Source: Bisporella sp. PMI_857 (taxonomy: Eukaryota; Ascomycota; Leotiomycetes; Helotiales; Helotiaceae). From it: a stretch of DNA of 64,000 nt. The notes under the pieces are model-generated. The model did no database searches and was not told the DNA's origin. It worked only from the letters and a program-made list of their open reading frames with translations. The stretch lies in assembly GCA_021307315.1 (NCBI GenBank), contig JAJSPD010000005.1:1116001-1180000 (forward strand), read 5' to 3'. Below are positions 1-12,687 of the stretch, in pieces. The position numbers and the translations under genes were made by a program. Numbering within the stretch: the stretch's first letter is position 1; each line of letters begins with the position of its first letter.

Positions 1-495
1 GGCATGGAATCTAGCTGATACGGAGGCATGGCGGTTCGCAAGAGCGTTTCTAGCTCGGGGCAGGGTGGAGAGGTTGAAGTGGGAGGAAGAGGAGAGTAAA
101 TACATAGGTGGCATAGGCGCTGAGCGGACTAAGAGTGAGGCGGCAAGGTGGGATGATGACTAGACAATTCCAACGCATACCGGACCGGAAAAGATGTATA
201 AAGGATAAAGGCACGGCGTTCGGTGGTTTCATGTATATGTAGGGTAAAGACTGTATATATAGGACGGTATGTAATTCGATGACGATCACCATGGCGATGC
301 CGCCTCGACTGCCATCCACTGTGAACGCAGGATGTTGAATCCAAGCATTAAAACAACGAAAAGGGAAAAAAGAAATCCATGCCATATCTCGACCGAAATC
401 CATCCATCCATCATCTGCACCCATCACTCTCAGAAAGCAACGCATTTAAAAGATCAAGAAAACTAACTCAAGGAAATCCACCACACAAGCGCCGC
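1..495. other. Left flank, no gene recognised
   Basis: This stretch lies downstream of the SET-domain gene and probably contains its 3' untranslated region. Open frames on both strands overlap each other, carry no recognisable motif and look like chance. No tRNA or repeat was seen. Confidence 0.5.
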
Positions 496-1422
496 CTAGA
501 AGGCCTTGCCATTGGTATCCCCGCCCATCTCGCCGCTCAATTCACGACTACCAATGCCGTGTCCTACCTGTGCAGCTGTCCAGAGCGCCTTGGCCTGCTC
601 GAGGGCCTGACTGGGAGCGAAGTCGCCGGGAACCTTTAGCTGTTTGGTGATGTGCTTGTTGAGCCACAGCGCGGTCTTTGGGGTTAGGGTTGCCGGGTTG
701 GCCGGAGCGAGGGATTTGGCGCCGGCGATGAAGCCACGGCATGAAGGGGCGGCGCAGATGCAAGCGAATCCCTGGGCCTGGGGTCGTTAGTTGAGCGTTT
801 AGGAAGCAGGACAGCATGGGGGGAGGCTTGGAGGTTTGGAGGTTGGGCGATGTTTGATGGGAAGGGGATGATGCTGGGCCGGGTTTCTTACCATGGCCCA
901 TTCTGTGGATGGGTAGAAGAACGTGAGCTCGTCGCCCGCCTTTAGGCCTCTCGGGCCAACGATGATCTGCATCTTTGCGGTATCGAATATCTGTTGCGGG
1001 TTTTATCAGCCTCGTCTTCCGGGTCAAGGGTTAAGAACTTACCAAGCTCGGCTCGCAGGAGTGGTTGATATAGACCAAGTCAGAGTTGAGGTTCAAATGC
1101 TCGTCCTGTTTCTTACGTCAGTGATTATCCTGGATATTCAATGCATTTTGCGATTTTTCATGGCGGCAGGATTTCAAAATAAGTGAGGCGGCCGGCCGGC
1201 TTGCTGGAAATGGAAACGTACCTTTCCGGTTTGCACGGTGGCGTATGTTGCCTCAGAAGCCTCTGTGCATGGAGGAAACTCGAACTTAGCATAGATGGCA
1301 AAGGGTTCGAGGCTGATCTTCGAGATCGACTTGGTCATATAGTCATGTGGGTTCTTGGCGAAGAGAACCTTTTGGATCTCGGGATGGGATGGCTGTTTCC
1401 AAGTTGGAGTTAGAGGAGCCAT
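496..1422 (-). CDS. Small SET / post-SET domain protein, 4 exons
   Basis: Predicted 214-residue protein from exons 1222-1422, 1043-1105, 892-990 and 496-777; all four join in frame with GT-AG introns (acceptor of the last could be 6 nt further in). The ATG at 1420-1422 is the first in frame. It carries the SET core motif NHSCEP at residues 81-86, a GDELTFFYP segment at 107-115 and a post-SET-like CxCx4C cluster (Cys127, Cys129, Cys134). SET proteins use S-adenosylmethionine to methylate lysines. This one is far shorter than histone methyltransferases and lacks pre-SET or chromatin-binding domains. It resembles the small uncharacterised fungal SET proteins, so a protein-lysine methyltransferase role is family-based and the substrate is unknown. 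Confidence 0.85.
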
Positions 1423-1703
1423 TCTTTTTTCGATAGATTGAACTTTAGATATGGGTGTCAGATGTTGTAGAGAAGATGATCACTGAACAATGATTTTGTG
1501 AAAGGCTGGGGGGTTAATGGGTTGGTGAGGCTTTGGGGCAGTGTTATACACCTAAGCGAATATCTAAGGCGAGACGGGATCGATCTTCCAAATTCCGTAG
1601 AGAGGCGCTCAATTGAAAAGCGGAGCGAAAACAATATCTGCTCCTTCCAATGGTATTCTTGACGTTCCTGTCAAGGCAGTTTGATAATTTCGTTGGGTTT
1701 TTC

Positions 1704-1722
1704 GGGGGGGGGGGGGGGGGGG
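1704..1722 (+). repeat. Poly-G tract (19 G)
   Basis: An uninterrupted run of 19 G on the + strand, about 280 bp upstream of the SET gene start. Homopolymers of this length are prone to slippage and to assembly error, and could form a G-quadruplex. Confidence 0.9.
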
Positions 1723-2020
1723 TTGTGGATGGTGGAGCAAAAGGCTTGTAGGTCCTTTCTTATAAGGACTTCTGTTTCCCCAAAATGACTCTCTGTCTTT
1801 GCAAACTCGTGAAATCTTTCGGAATCAGCTATGTTCAAGCATATTCAGAAAACGTATGATTGTTCTGGAAAGGTGACGGAAAGAGCCTCAAGCTTCTGAA
1901 GATCATGTGGTTGGTTCCGCATGCAGGAACCCGTTTGACCGAGGTCTGAACATGACGCTAGGCGATCTCGTGGGGAAATAAGGGATCTGTTTTCTAGACG
2001 TTCGGTTATGTCTTGAGCTC

Positions 2021-2040
2021 TTTTTTTGGGGGGGGGGGGG
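2021..2040 (+). repeat. T7-G13 tract
   Basis: Seven T followed directly by thirteen G on the + strand, the second long G-run within 350 bp. No gene is assigned here. Confidence 0.9.
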
Positions 2041-2817
2041 CGGCTTCCGGTTACGAGTCACATCTCCTTGTATCATTCTTTGTTCTGAAATGGAAAATAT
2101 CAAGAGAATAGTTAAGCCAATTGCTTTATGCTTACGAATAACAACATATGATCAAGATACAGGGGATAAACTATCAAGATGCTCTTCGTACGAGTAAAAA
2201 CTTTTATAATATCGATCCAGGTTTTGATGCCTTTTGTAAATAAATATTAAACAAATGTATCTGGGTAACTAAAGAGCATATGATGTATACAAAGAGTAGA
2301 CGCATACTCCCAACTTTAGAGTTGATCCATGAACCATCCTTCAAACATACCTTAATACGAACCTTTTTAATCATCGTTAAGCACGATTTTCTGGCTGTAG
2401 AGGTGACGGGGGCGTCTCGCACCGATACCTATAATTTAGTGTGTATCTTGGTTTCTTGATTAACTTGATGGAAGCGCCAGGAAGCCCTGGAAATCCAGCG
2501 GATAGAAATGAAGCGCATAGCATTATCCCCAAGACTATGACTCTTTAGCAAATCAATAGTGAATTTATGTCAGAGTATTCGAAGCATTCTGATAGCCAAC
2601 CTATAGTTTCAGTGCTATGCAACATCAGGCACTGTTTAAATGAAGGCTCATACCATAAATAACGTAGACGCCATGTCCTCAATAAACGCTCTATAGTCCA
2701 TGCCGCCTCGTGCGTCGTTCATCTGGATCCTCAGGCAATACAGTGTCTAGTTGTCTTGAACTTCCCCAAGCAAGCTGGGTGCTTGAGCTCCCATTTACCC
2801 TCGAACTTCCACCTTCG

Positions 2818-3784
2818 CTAGATACTAGCGGGCGGCAGTTGCCACTGTACGGGCCGAACCATTCCCTCCCGAGCTTCCAATGCTGATAATCTGTCCTCGA
2901 GGCAGGCTGAGCGTGAGTTCAGGCGGGATAGATCTGGGACGGCCATTTCGATCATGCGAGAGGAACCAAGACACCAACCACAAAACTCTATCGCTTCCAA
3001 TGTCCTCGTCTAGGACGATATGGTTTCCGCCACGGCACAAGTAAACGCCTTCGCCATCGAATCTTGTCGAAGATAAGCCCGCTAGGCAGGGCCAACACAC
3101 AGCCAGTTATTGTCAGGCCCATTCGTCCTGCTTTCTTCGCTGCCGAGAAGCCATGAATTGGTCATTATTGTAGTTGGTCATATTTGACCTCGACCACCCA
3201 GGCGAGTGGCACCCACATCGAAATGATTCGAACGATTACTACCTGGCACAGGGTGACAATCATCATTAAAGTAAGGTTCACGGTACCTCCTATCTGCCCT
3301 GGTCAATTCCTCCTCATAGGCAGGTCTCCCAATCCCATTCCAATCATCTATGAGTAGATAGTAGCCGCCGTTTCGTTTCGCCAATAACTTAGCAGTCAGC
3401 AAAGTTCATCTTCGGCCCCCAATATCTGAGCATTAAGAGCCTGCTTGAAATATAGTGGAAATAAACGTACCTCATCAGTAACCATATGGCCTGTTCCTTC
3501 GCAGATATAGCAGGCGCCTGCATCAATTCGAATGCAGTCAAGCCTCTTTGGGCACTGCCCATAGAGTCCCAACTGCTCTGTTGCCCAATGATCTTGCTCT
3601 TGTCGCTCAGCAGAATTAAGTCTCTTAACATTAACTGGAGCGAGGCCATAGTCTTGTCCCAAGCGACTGGAGATGATCTGGAAAGGGGAGGCACAGACGT
3701 AACATTGTCGTGCTCTTCACCCCGGCACGAGATGGTAAATTGGCAGCTAGTATTGTAGACGGGCGGGAGTTTGAGAAAACTCAA
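2818..3784 (-). pseudogene. Possible decayed or unrecognised multi-exon gene
   Basis: Minus-strand frames at 3396-3662 and 3178-3402 look coding-like. The first contains a Cys-rich stretch (GQCPKRLDCIRIDAGACYIC) ending at a good donor, gtacgt near 3470. The second continues in phase if an AAG acceptor near 3390 is used. A third frame at 2825-3100 could be a further exon. I recognise no domain and see no convincing start or full splice chain. It may be a lineage-specific gene, a relic or chance. Confidence 0.2.
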
Positions 3785-6625
3785 ATAACTCCTCGCGTTG
3801 TGGTGGGCTCGTCGGAGTGCTAAGATCTCGTTCTCTTAGCTCTATCTTATGGTTAGCAGGTTTGATTTCATCTTGGCCTTACAGCTGTATTACGCACTTC
3901 AGAGATGTGCTCTGATCACGTCCCTGCAGCTGCGTAACTGCACGAGGCACTTCTCTACTTTTGCTTAACGATCCCTTCTCCTGTTGTCTGAACTTGTTCG
4001 CGTCATTCAGCTTCAGGAAAGAGATTTTTTTAAATAATTTAATGTTTGCAAGTAGCATTTTGATACAGAAATAGTTCGCAGAGGACGAGTGTGGATGAAG
4101 ATAACGCTAGCCATTTATGCTCTCGAATACCGAGATGGCCATGAATGGAAGCAATGTGTACGTGAAATAAATGAATTACAAGATTATTAGTCAGGCACGC
4201 AAGACACGTTCTCGAAATCATTAACTTGATTCCATTTATACCGAATTATTGCGTATTGGGAATCTTTGAGCGTAAGCCCGCTGCTGCAATCCATCAAAAA
4301 CTTGCTACATTGAATAGGTTTCGATTCATCCTTTCTTTGTAAAACAGCGGCTTTGGATACAATTTCAACATTCATGACTATCATTTCATCTTCCTTGCTA
4401 AGGCACCTTTTTTTTACATAATATTTTGGAAGAAGCGGCTTGTGCTCCAAGTTCACTTTCCTTGGCCAGTGCTCGAAGACAGAGTTGAAAGAGAAGTTCA
4501 AGAAGATCCAGGTCATGCATCTCAATAGAATCTTACCTATATCATCTTGCTTGACTTCGTTTTACAGGCTCGGAGATTACTTGATCTCCTAACTTGAGAT
4601 CGCGGGAAGTTAAACAGCCCGTCCGTCACAGGAGTGAAACATCTAGCACATCATCACAGCAACAGCTGCTTGCGTGATATGACTAAATCGAAACGAAAGG
4701 AGGCGTGAATGCGAAGATCTCTGCATTCATGATAGGCGGATGCTGCTGACCGGAATCTGCGGATCAGGCTTGCTGATGGTTTTCCCATCACACGCTGCAT
4801 CTAAATCTGGTTCGGGATTGCACTTGGAAGTGGGAAAGACGGGTCAAGGGTTGTGATTCTCTGGAGAACCCCAGATCAGCTTTCCCCTCAATTGAAAAAA
4901 TTTCTTCCTGCATAGAATTTGATCAGGTGCGAAGCCTAAGTGGCATCATATAACGCGATATTTTTTTTGTAAAGCCGGTGGAAAGCAGCGCACAGCAAAG
5001 AGGAGATGAGATGCGGTTGAAGTCGGACAGTTCTAGTTCTCGCCCAGACCGTCAAGGGAGGGGTGGTGAACTGCCGCTGGAAGAGGGAATTTTCCAGAAG
5101 GCTTGGATGCATTGTAGTGGCTTGACTTGAAGCTTGATGACGCACTAGAAAATTGGCATCTTTTGCCAATGGGTTGGCATTCAACGTCACGACAAGAATT
5201 TCTATGGTTGACAGCCTTTTCGCTCGGTGTAGTGGGAAGAAAGGTAGAAAGATTGATATGGATTTGGATTTCTTTTATTTTGCTTTGGACAGGTAAAGCC
5301 ATTCTCATTTTACCCCTTTTTACGGGGGGCTCCACCATCACTTGCGTTAGAACCTTACTTACCCTGAACCCGCGAGCCTGGTCGTGTCGTGGGTGACAAA
5401 CAATCATGTACGTAACCACATCGCGGCTTTGCTTTAGCTGCGTATCTCTCTCCCCCTGCGAGAAGCGATGCATGCATACTCGGAGTCAAGAATTGCTCTT
5501 CTCCATGCGGGAAACACCTCAAAAAAAGAGCCATAGGCAGCAGGTTGAGGATGAGCAGCAACCAGTCGGATCATCAATAATCTCCCGCTCTCAAAGACGA
5601 ATCAGAACTGTCGACTCGTTATCTACTCGAATTGAATCAGGCGTATCAGAGTCTTCAAGTTTATGCCACTAACAACAGCATGAGCCCGGCTGATTAGCGT
5701 TCTCGACGGACCGACTTTGCAGATGATTAAGTAGGGTTGCCCCGCCAGGCTGGAACGCGCGATTCGATGCATCTTCCAGAAGGTTACGCTTTACGGCATC
5801 ATAACCCCTTCTGGCTACTGTAAAGTACAGCACAGTGGCAAGGACCCTTCGTTGTTATCTCGATCAAGGGAAACTCCCATCTGTCAAGATTAACCCTTGC
5901 TTGCATCGTGTGTTTCGTGTTTTGTGATTTGTGTTGGGTTGCTTGTCCGGTAGTTCAAGATGGACATATTTTATGAAATGAATTGCTAAGTGATGACAAT
6001 CTCTACACCTCTCTATCTTGACTGCGGTCTAATTCTCCCCTACCTTATCTCTTGTATTGTACAGTATCACGATTGAATCCTTCGCTTCATCTTCCTCTTC
6101 TCAACGTCGCGTTCGCAAATTGGATTCCTAATCTCGCCTGCTCGATGCTCATTCGCCCACTGCAAGGGGAACCCATGTCGCGCGGGCACCATCCTTATCT
6201 ATGGATGTGCGACATGAGACAAGGAATGAGGGAAGCTTGAGGCGGCCTTGGAAAAAGCTTCATGGCCCTTGGCTAGCTTCTAAGCCCTTCGTAGAATAGG
6301 GTAAAATGTAACTCGGCGATGCCGCGACTCCTCCCTAAACACGGGCGCGATGCCACCTAAGGACGGCATCCTAGACCAAACCGGACCGCCGCTGTGAGGA
6401 GAACGACATACTCCGCACGACCCTGGGGCACCAGGAAGCTAGAGAGCTCTGGGTAGGTGTGATGGCCTCGATGCTAGATTATATATTGTGCTCCGGGACC
6501 TCGCTCTCCTGTGGCACACGACACCTCTCTTTCTCTCCTCTTTGGGCCTGACCAACATCTCCTTCTGCTGCCGTTGAGGTTTGGTTTTAAAGCTCTCCGC
6601 GTTTGAAGCATAGATACAAGCGAAG

Positions 6626-8660
6626 ATGGCTTTAGAATCCAAAGAAAAGTACGATGCCGACGTCGAGTCTGGGTCGGGTGGAGTTTCTCCTCACGATAGC
6701 GTCGAGGTCGGCTCTGGGGACAACAAGTTGCACGCTGCTCTCAAAGGAAGGCACATGCAAATGATAGCTATCGGTGGCTCGATAGGAGCTGGTCTCTTCG
6801 TCGGTTCTGGTGGAGCTTTGCACTCTGGAGGACCAGCTTCGCTGATTATCGATTTCATCATCATCGGGTTCATGTTGCTGCTCACAGTCAACGCTCTCGG
6901 AGAGCTCGCTGGTAAGCCATGTCCTTACACGAAATGACAACATTCTAACGAAATGGTACAGCCCTCTACCCTGTCGCCGGTTCCTTCTACAACTACTCTG
7001 TGCGCTTCATCGATCCTGGATGGGGATTTGCTATGGGTTGGAATTATGCTATGAACTGGCTCGTCGTAAGTGGACTTTCCTTGCGAAAAATAATTAACTC
7101 GCATGCATAAACCCGAGCTCTGGCTCGTGACTCTTCAAACTTCATCACCCTTTTGACTTTGCAGGAATGGCTTTCCCTAATTATATATACTAATAGAGTC
7201 AACCAGGTCCTGCCTTTCGAACTCACCACAGCAGGCATAACTATCGCCTTCTGGACTGACCCAGATAATACTGGCAATCCATCCATCAATGTCGGCGTCT
7301 GGATAACCATCTTCCTGGTGATGGTCAGCGCCGTGAACTATTTCGGAGTGAGTGTTCAGTGAATCTAGGCACAGTCCCTTAGTTTATAATGCTTCACGTG
7401 TTATCTTCTTTCTAGACATGCTTTGAGTATTAGGATGTCTTCAAAGAACGCAACACTGAGACTTAAATTTTTAATTTTTTTTTTGAACATCATCAAAATA
7501 CAACAACTGACTCCGGAACTATATAGGTTAAAGGTTATGGAGAAGTTGAATTCGCCCTCGGTCTTGTAAAAGTTATCGCCATCATCGGTTTCATCATCCT
7601 TGGTGTCATCATTGACTGCGGAGGCGTCCCAACCGATAGCAGAGGCTATATTGGCGCAAAATACTGGCATGAGCCAGGCGCTTTCAGAAATGGCTTCAAG
7701 GGCTTTTGTTCGGTGTTTGTAACTGCCTCATTCGCATTTGGTGGAACAGAGCTTGTCGGACTTGCTGCTGCCGAGGCGAACAACCCAAGGAAGACTATCC
7801 CAAAGGCAACAAAACAGGTGTTCTGGCGTATCTCCCTTTTCTACGTCATTTCTCTCTTTCTTCTGGGATTGATTGTCCCGTCTGATAACGACACCCTTTC
7901 TTCAGCATCTGGAGGAGAGACCCGTTACTCGCCTTTCGTGCTCTCCTTCCGCCTTGCAGGAATCAAAGTGCTTCCCTCAATCTTCAATGCCGTCATCACG
8001 CTGTCCGTCCTCTCAGTCGCAAACTCATGTACCTTCGCCTCCACCCGTACTATTCAGGCACTCTGCGCAAAAGGTATGGGACCTAAATGGGGAGCCAAGA
8101 TTGACAAGAAAGGTCGTCCATACATTGTTCTCATCATTTCCCTCCTCTTCGGTTGTCTTGCATACATCAACGAAGCCCCTCAGGGAAGTACTATCTTCAC
8201 ATGGCTGCTGTCTCTTTCCGGTCTCAGCAACTTCTTTACCTGGGGCTCCATCTGTTTCGCTCACATTCGCTTCCGCAAAGCATGGGCTCTTGCTGGTCGA
8301 ACAACGGACGATCTTCCCTTTGCGGCTATGTTCGGCGTCATCGGATCGTGGATAGGGCTTGTGCTCAACATCCTCTGTCTTATTGCACAGTTCTATGTAG
8401 CTCTTTTCCCTATTGGTGGCTCACCAGACGCTGAGGCATTCTTCGAGAGCTATCTTGCCGCCCCCATTGTCATTCTGTTCTTTGTGGGATACAAAGTATA
8501 TTATAGGCAATGGTCCATCGGCGTCAAGGCCAGCGAAATTAATGTTGACGAGGGACGAAGAGAGCTTGACATTGTGGCTTTCAGACAGGAACTTGATGAA
8601 GAACGGGCGATGAAGGCGGGTTGGCCATGGTGGAAGAGACAGTGGGACTTTTGGATGTAG
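6626..8660 (+). CDS. Amino-acid permease (YAT/APC family), 4 exons
   Basis: Predicted 554-residue plasma-membrane transporter that would import amino acids by proton symport. Exons 6626-6911, 6962-7065, 7207-7347 and 7527-8660 join in frame; the second intron ends with a textbook branch site (actaat) about 15 nt before its CAG. The first transmembrane helix carries the family signature GGSIGAGLFVGSG at about residues 50-62. Next come ALYPVAGSFYNYSVRF and NWLVVLPFELTTAGI across exon joins, then FGGTELVGLAAAEANNPRKT, the typical substrate-binding region. Length and roughly 12 hydrophobic segments match fungal Gap1/Agp-type permeases. The hydrophilic acidic N-terminus (about 40 residues) is usual for ubiquitin-controlled permeases. 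Substrate specificity cannot be read from the sequence. Confidence 0.95.
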
Positions 8661-10595
8661 AGTGGTGGCCCTTGACCACGTAAGATCTGAGTTGGTATTG
8701 TAATTGCAGAGCACCCTAAAAAAATAGAAGTGAAAGAAAATTTCTATACGTATCATAATCGAAGTTTAAGTTCTGATCATCCCTACAGTCTTCCATTGAG
8801 AACATTCTATCATGCCAATCTACTCGCAAATGAGAAAAACAAATAATTGTGTCAATGGATTTGATACAACGAATAGAGCTTTATTGCATTATCCTTGCAG
8901 AGCATACTTCGTGAAGCAATGGCTTTGGACGAAACCTCAAAGTATATAACCTACATGGTATCCTTGCTGGTGCAAAAAGCCTGGGCTTTGGACTTTATGG
9001 TAGACTGATACTCACAATGACGCCTGCCCATCGGGAACTAGCAATATCCAAAGGTCTATCCTCTTTTCTCCCGAGAATTGCATAACTGCGCTATCAAGCA
9101 TAAACTCATGTATAAACAGAATATTTCATTGGCTCAGCTGTGTCACGTGAAAATTGCTCCGCTCGGGAATCGAGACGTGACGGCACTTGGAATGCTGGCG
9201 CAGCATGCTAATCCTAGAGTCGCTGAACCATCACTTTGAGAGCCAGACTTCGCCGATGATGGCTCTGGAGAGTCGCATATAGTGTGTCAGCCACCTGAAA
9301 TGCAACGGCGAATCCTATCTTGGGTCCTCCCTTCCCACCGCGGACTCATTATTCTTCGAGCTTGAAGAGAAGAAAGAGGGGAAGAGGGAGGTCTCACGCG
9401 GTTTTGTTCTCAAGGACAAGTCTTTATTTTCGCGCCGAATCCTGGAGGCAGGTGCAAGCATTCTTGAGCGCGTTTTTGCCGTTCCCGGACTATCCAACGC
9501 GGCCAGGGACATTCTTGATTTGGTGGTTGGTCGTGTTGGTTGTACCACGACTCTCACAACACGACAGTTGTGCTGTCTGGAGAGCGCAATTAGGACAAGC
9601 TTTGCCAGAATCGATACTCCCTTAGCAACTGAGGTTTGCCGGAAGTGTGTATCATCGAACTACGAGCTACCTCATTGCGAATCCGGCTGCTTGCTTCCAA
9701 CGAAAACATTTTGTGTCATGCTTCAGGCACAAGTCACCCCACCCGCATTGTGGCACGGTGACGGCTCTGTTCGAACAATAAGGTTTCCCTTCAGGTTCTT
9801 CCTCTTCCAAGTGGTTTAAAAGGACGGATTGGTATGATCGTCAGCATGCATCCAAGCTCGAGCCAGGATTCTCAAGATACCCGAAGCACCCTTGTCGTCC
9901 GAGACGTTTTCCCGTTTGCTGTGCCGTGATGAGGCTTTCAGCTGTGCTACCCCACGGTTTGATTACAGGGCTGTAAGCTGCAGATGCGCGCTTAAAATGA
10001 GATTGTTTTCGTGACAGACCATCTTTCTCGCGATGTTGAAGATGATGATCAGCCTTAAGTGAGGGTGCTCTTGCTGGATATTTTTTCGACTTCAATCGTG
10101 TTTGCGCGTTTATAATCTTGTTATCAATTCCCAACAAGTGCTGTCCTGCTTATGCCTGTTCACGGACAGCTCACCTTGTTGACCTGGCCATTTCGAGACC
10201 TCCTCGGAATCCTTTGGCTGCACGACCAATTGATCTCAGCTTGTTCCTAGGATGGCACAGCACAACAAGCATATATTGGTCTTGGCTACCAAATCGGTGA
10301 GAGAAATGTTAGAATTACTGTTGTAGCTCATGTTGGTTGTGTGTTGGACCTTGATGCGTTTCATTAAAGGTAGAATGCCTATTGGTCCAGACGAGGCCGG
10401 GCCCCTGAGTACATGCGGGCCAAGACCTCTCTGCTAGACCCCTCGATATGACATCTGTTGGGGGCTCGTTTGGCACGTAAGAAGTGAATATGACCAGCTT
10501 CTTCCGTCGGTTGATGTTCAGTCACGTCGACCTGCTCTCGAACCACTTCGTGGTGACATCTCTTCACACATCTTCGTTTTTTGAGCGCGTTCAAA
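8661..10595. other. 1.9-kb intergenic stretch, no gene seen
   Basis: Contains the permease 3' end and the upstream region of the DUF3176 gene. Open frames near 9315-9820 lie on both strands over the same bases and show no family motif. No RNA gene or repeat was recognised. Confidence 0.5.
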
Positions 10596-12687
10596 ATGTC
10601 GAACGTGCACGAGATATCTTCACCTTCTTCTATGGCCACTAAGGCAACTTTCCCGAACGGACAAACCCCAATGTCGGAGAAGGATAGTTACCACAACAAT
10701 GTCTCTCCTCTGAGCAGCAATGGCAGCGAGAACTTTCAACCCGAGCCCTGGAAGGACAATCGCGGTTTTTTTAGAAAGCTGAAAGATGGATGGTTCATCG
10801 AGCTTCTGAGTTGTTTTGTCAGTATGGGAGCATCCATAGCTCTGATCTTCACGCTGCTTCATTTTGATCACCAACCCCTGCCCAAGTGGCCGCTATCTGT
10901 CACCCTCAATTCCTTGCTGGCATTATTCACCACCGTCGCTAAAGCGGGTCTCCTGCTTCCCATCGCCGAAGCAATGGGTCAATTGAAATGGATTTGGTTC
11001 GTAGGCAAACAAAGACCGTTAGCCGACTTTCAATCATTCGATGAGGCTAGCAGAGGTATCTCCGGAAGTCTAAAACTACTTAAGCTTCTCAAAGGAGGGT
11101 AAGATCATGTTCCTATATTTCCGTGGTTCTTGCTGATAAACTACGCAGACATTTGGCTAGTATTGGCGCTCTGGTTTCTATCCTTGGTCTTGGAACCTCA
11201 TTCATTACGCAACAGATGATTGAGTATCCAACAAGACCGGTCTCAGACCGCTTGAGCAATTCTACATCACCCAGAGCTGATATGTATTATGGAGCATACG
11301 CAGAAGCCCGTCGTGGAAATGGTACGTCATCATCTAGGACTAAAGGCTTCAAGCCCTTAGCATATTGAGTCCTTTTTTTCGTAGCTGAAAGCACATATCT
11401 CTACATCTATTTCTGACACAAGAAAGGCGCGGTCGATAACACTCTGAAACATGCTCTCCAAAACGGACTTCTCTTTGCATTTAACGAAACCATTCTACCC
11501 GTAGCACCAAGTTGCACCACAGGAAACTGTACTTGGACTCCTTATAGCAGTCTTGAAGTATGTTCCAAAGTAGCTGATGTGACCGACAAACTCAACAACA
11601 ATGCTACCAATTTGGGGGACTCCGCAAATACCGCATCATTCGCAACTAACGTCTCCTTGCCTAATGGCGCATATTTCATTTCCGAAACTGGAGTGCTCTT
11701 GAATCTCACAAATTTGCGGAATGCTAGTTATTTTGATTACGACAAACAAATAACGATTGATGAGAAGACAATTGCGAATCATTCAATAGCCTTCTTAGGT
11801 GAAGAAAACATCCAGGATACAGCCATTGTGAACGCATTTCTGATCTATCGGAGGAGCGAGGATACGGAAGGGGTGTATAGTGCACTAGAGATTATGATAT
11901 ACTGGTGTGTCGCCACTTATGAAACAGAAGTCAAGAACGGTGTCCCTTTGCATAACAGAACTACCTCCACCTATGTGCGTTCACGAGACGCTACAATAGA
12001 TGGAAACAAGGAATCCACTGGGAATTTGATACTGAGTCCCGACGCAAACAACCCAGGAAACTATAGTGTTGGGTTCAACTCGAAAACGGTCTTAGAGTCG
12101 GCGCTTGCAACGAGATTGAAGGGAATCAAAGGAAAGGAAGACGCAACTGAGGAAGGCGTGGAGTCAGATGCAGCAGTAGCCCTAAGCTCGGCGCTCTATG
12201 AGACAATTTCAAACGCAAATACTACGGGAAGCATTACACAAGAACAAGGAATGCAGATGCAACTTCGGACGGTGGAGAATTGGGCAGCAAACATCGCCAC
12301 TTCTCTCTCGAATAGGTACTTACTCTTCCTTTCGTTTGCTCTGATCAAACACTAATGCGTATCAGCATCCGCACGCGCCGATTCCGTGGCTCTCCCGCCA
12401 TCGGTACAGCATACTTGCCGCAAACGTACGTGCGTGTTCGCTGGCCGTGGCTGGCCTACCTTCTAACACTGCTCATCCTGAGTTTTGTGTTCTTGACGGC
12501 GACGATATACAAAACGAAAGTCAACAGGGTGGGCATCTTGAAGTCTTCGGCACTGGCGATGGTTTATGGTGGTGGAGAGAAGATCGTGGGACGCGGTGGG
12601 TTCTTAGGGAGAGGCGAGTTGAGAGATCGCGGGGAGAGGGAGACGGCGAGGTTGGTCAGCAGCCCAGCGGGATGGAGGCTGGAATAA
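10596..12687 (+). CDS. DUF3176 membrane protein, 4 exons
   Basis: Predicted 628-residue protein of the fungal DUF3176 family, whose function is unknown. Exons 10596-11098, 11149-11321, 11427-12315 and 12366-12687 join in frame; the second intron ends in an unusual AAAG acceptor, because the nearby TAG acceptor leads to an early stop. After a polar N-terminus come GWFIELLSCFVSMGASIAL (first membrane segment, about residue 68 on), a second hydrophobic segment, and KAGLLLPIAEAMGQLKWIWF, the family hallmark. A long extracellular-type region rich in Asn-x-Ser/Thr sites follows, then a last membrane segment near WPWLAYLLTLLILSFVFLTA. This architecture (membrane segments around a glycosylated loop) is standard for DUF3176. 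The ATG at 10596 is the first in frame. Confidence 0.85.

Larger units (their letters stand above)
1423..6625. other. 5.2-kb intergenic stretch with G-tracts and possible gene relics
   Basis: Upstream of both the SET gene and the permease. It holds two long G-runs and a coding-like patch around 2818-3784 on the minus strand (listed separately). An open frame at 4187-4525 (-) of 112 codons matches nothing I recognise. The final kilobase should contain the permease promoter. No tRNA was found. Confidence 0.4.
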
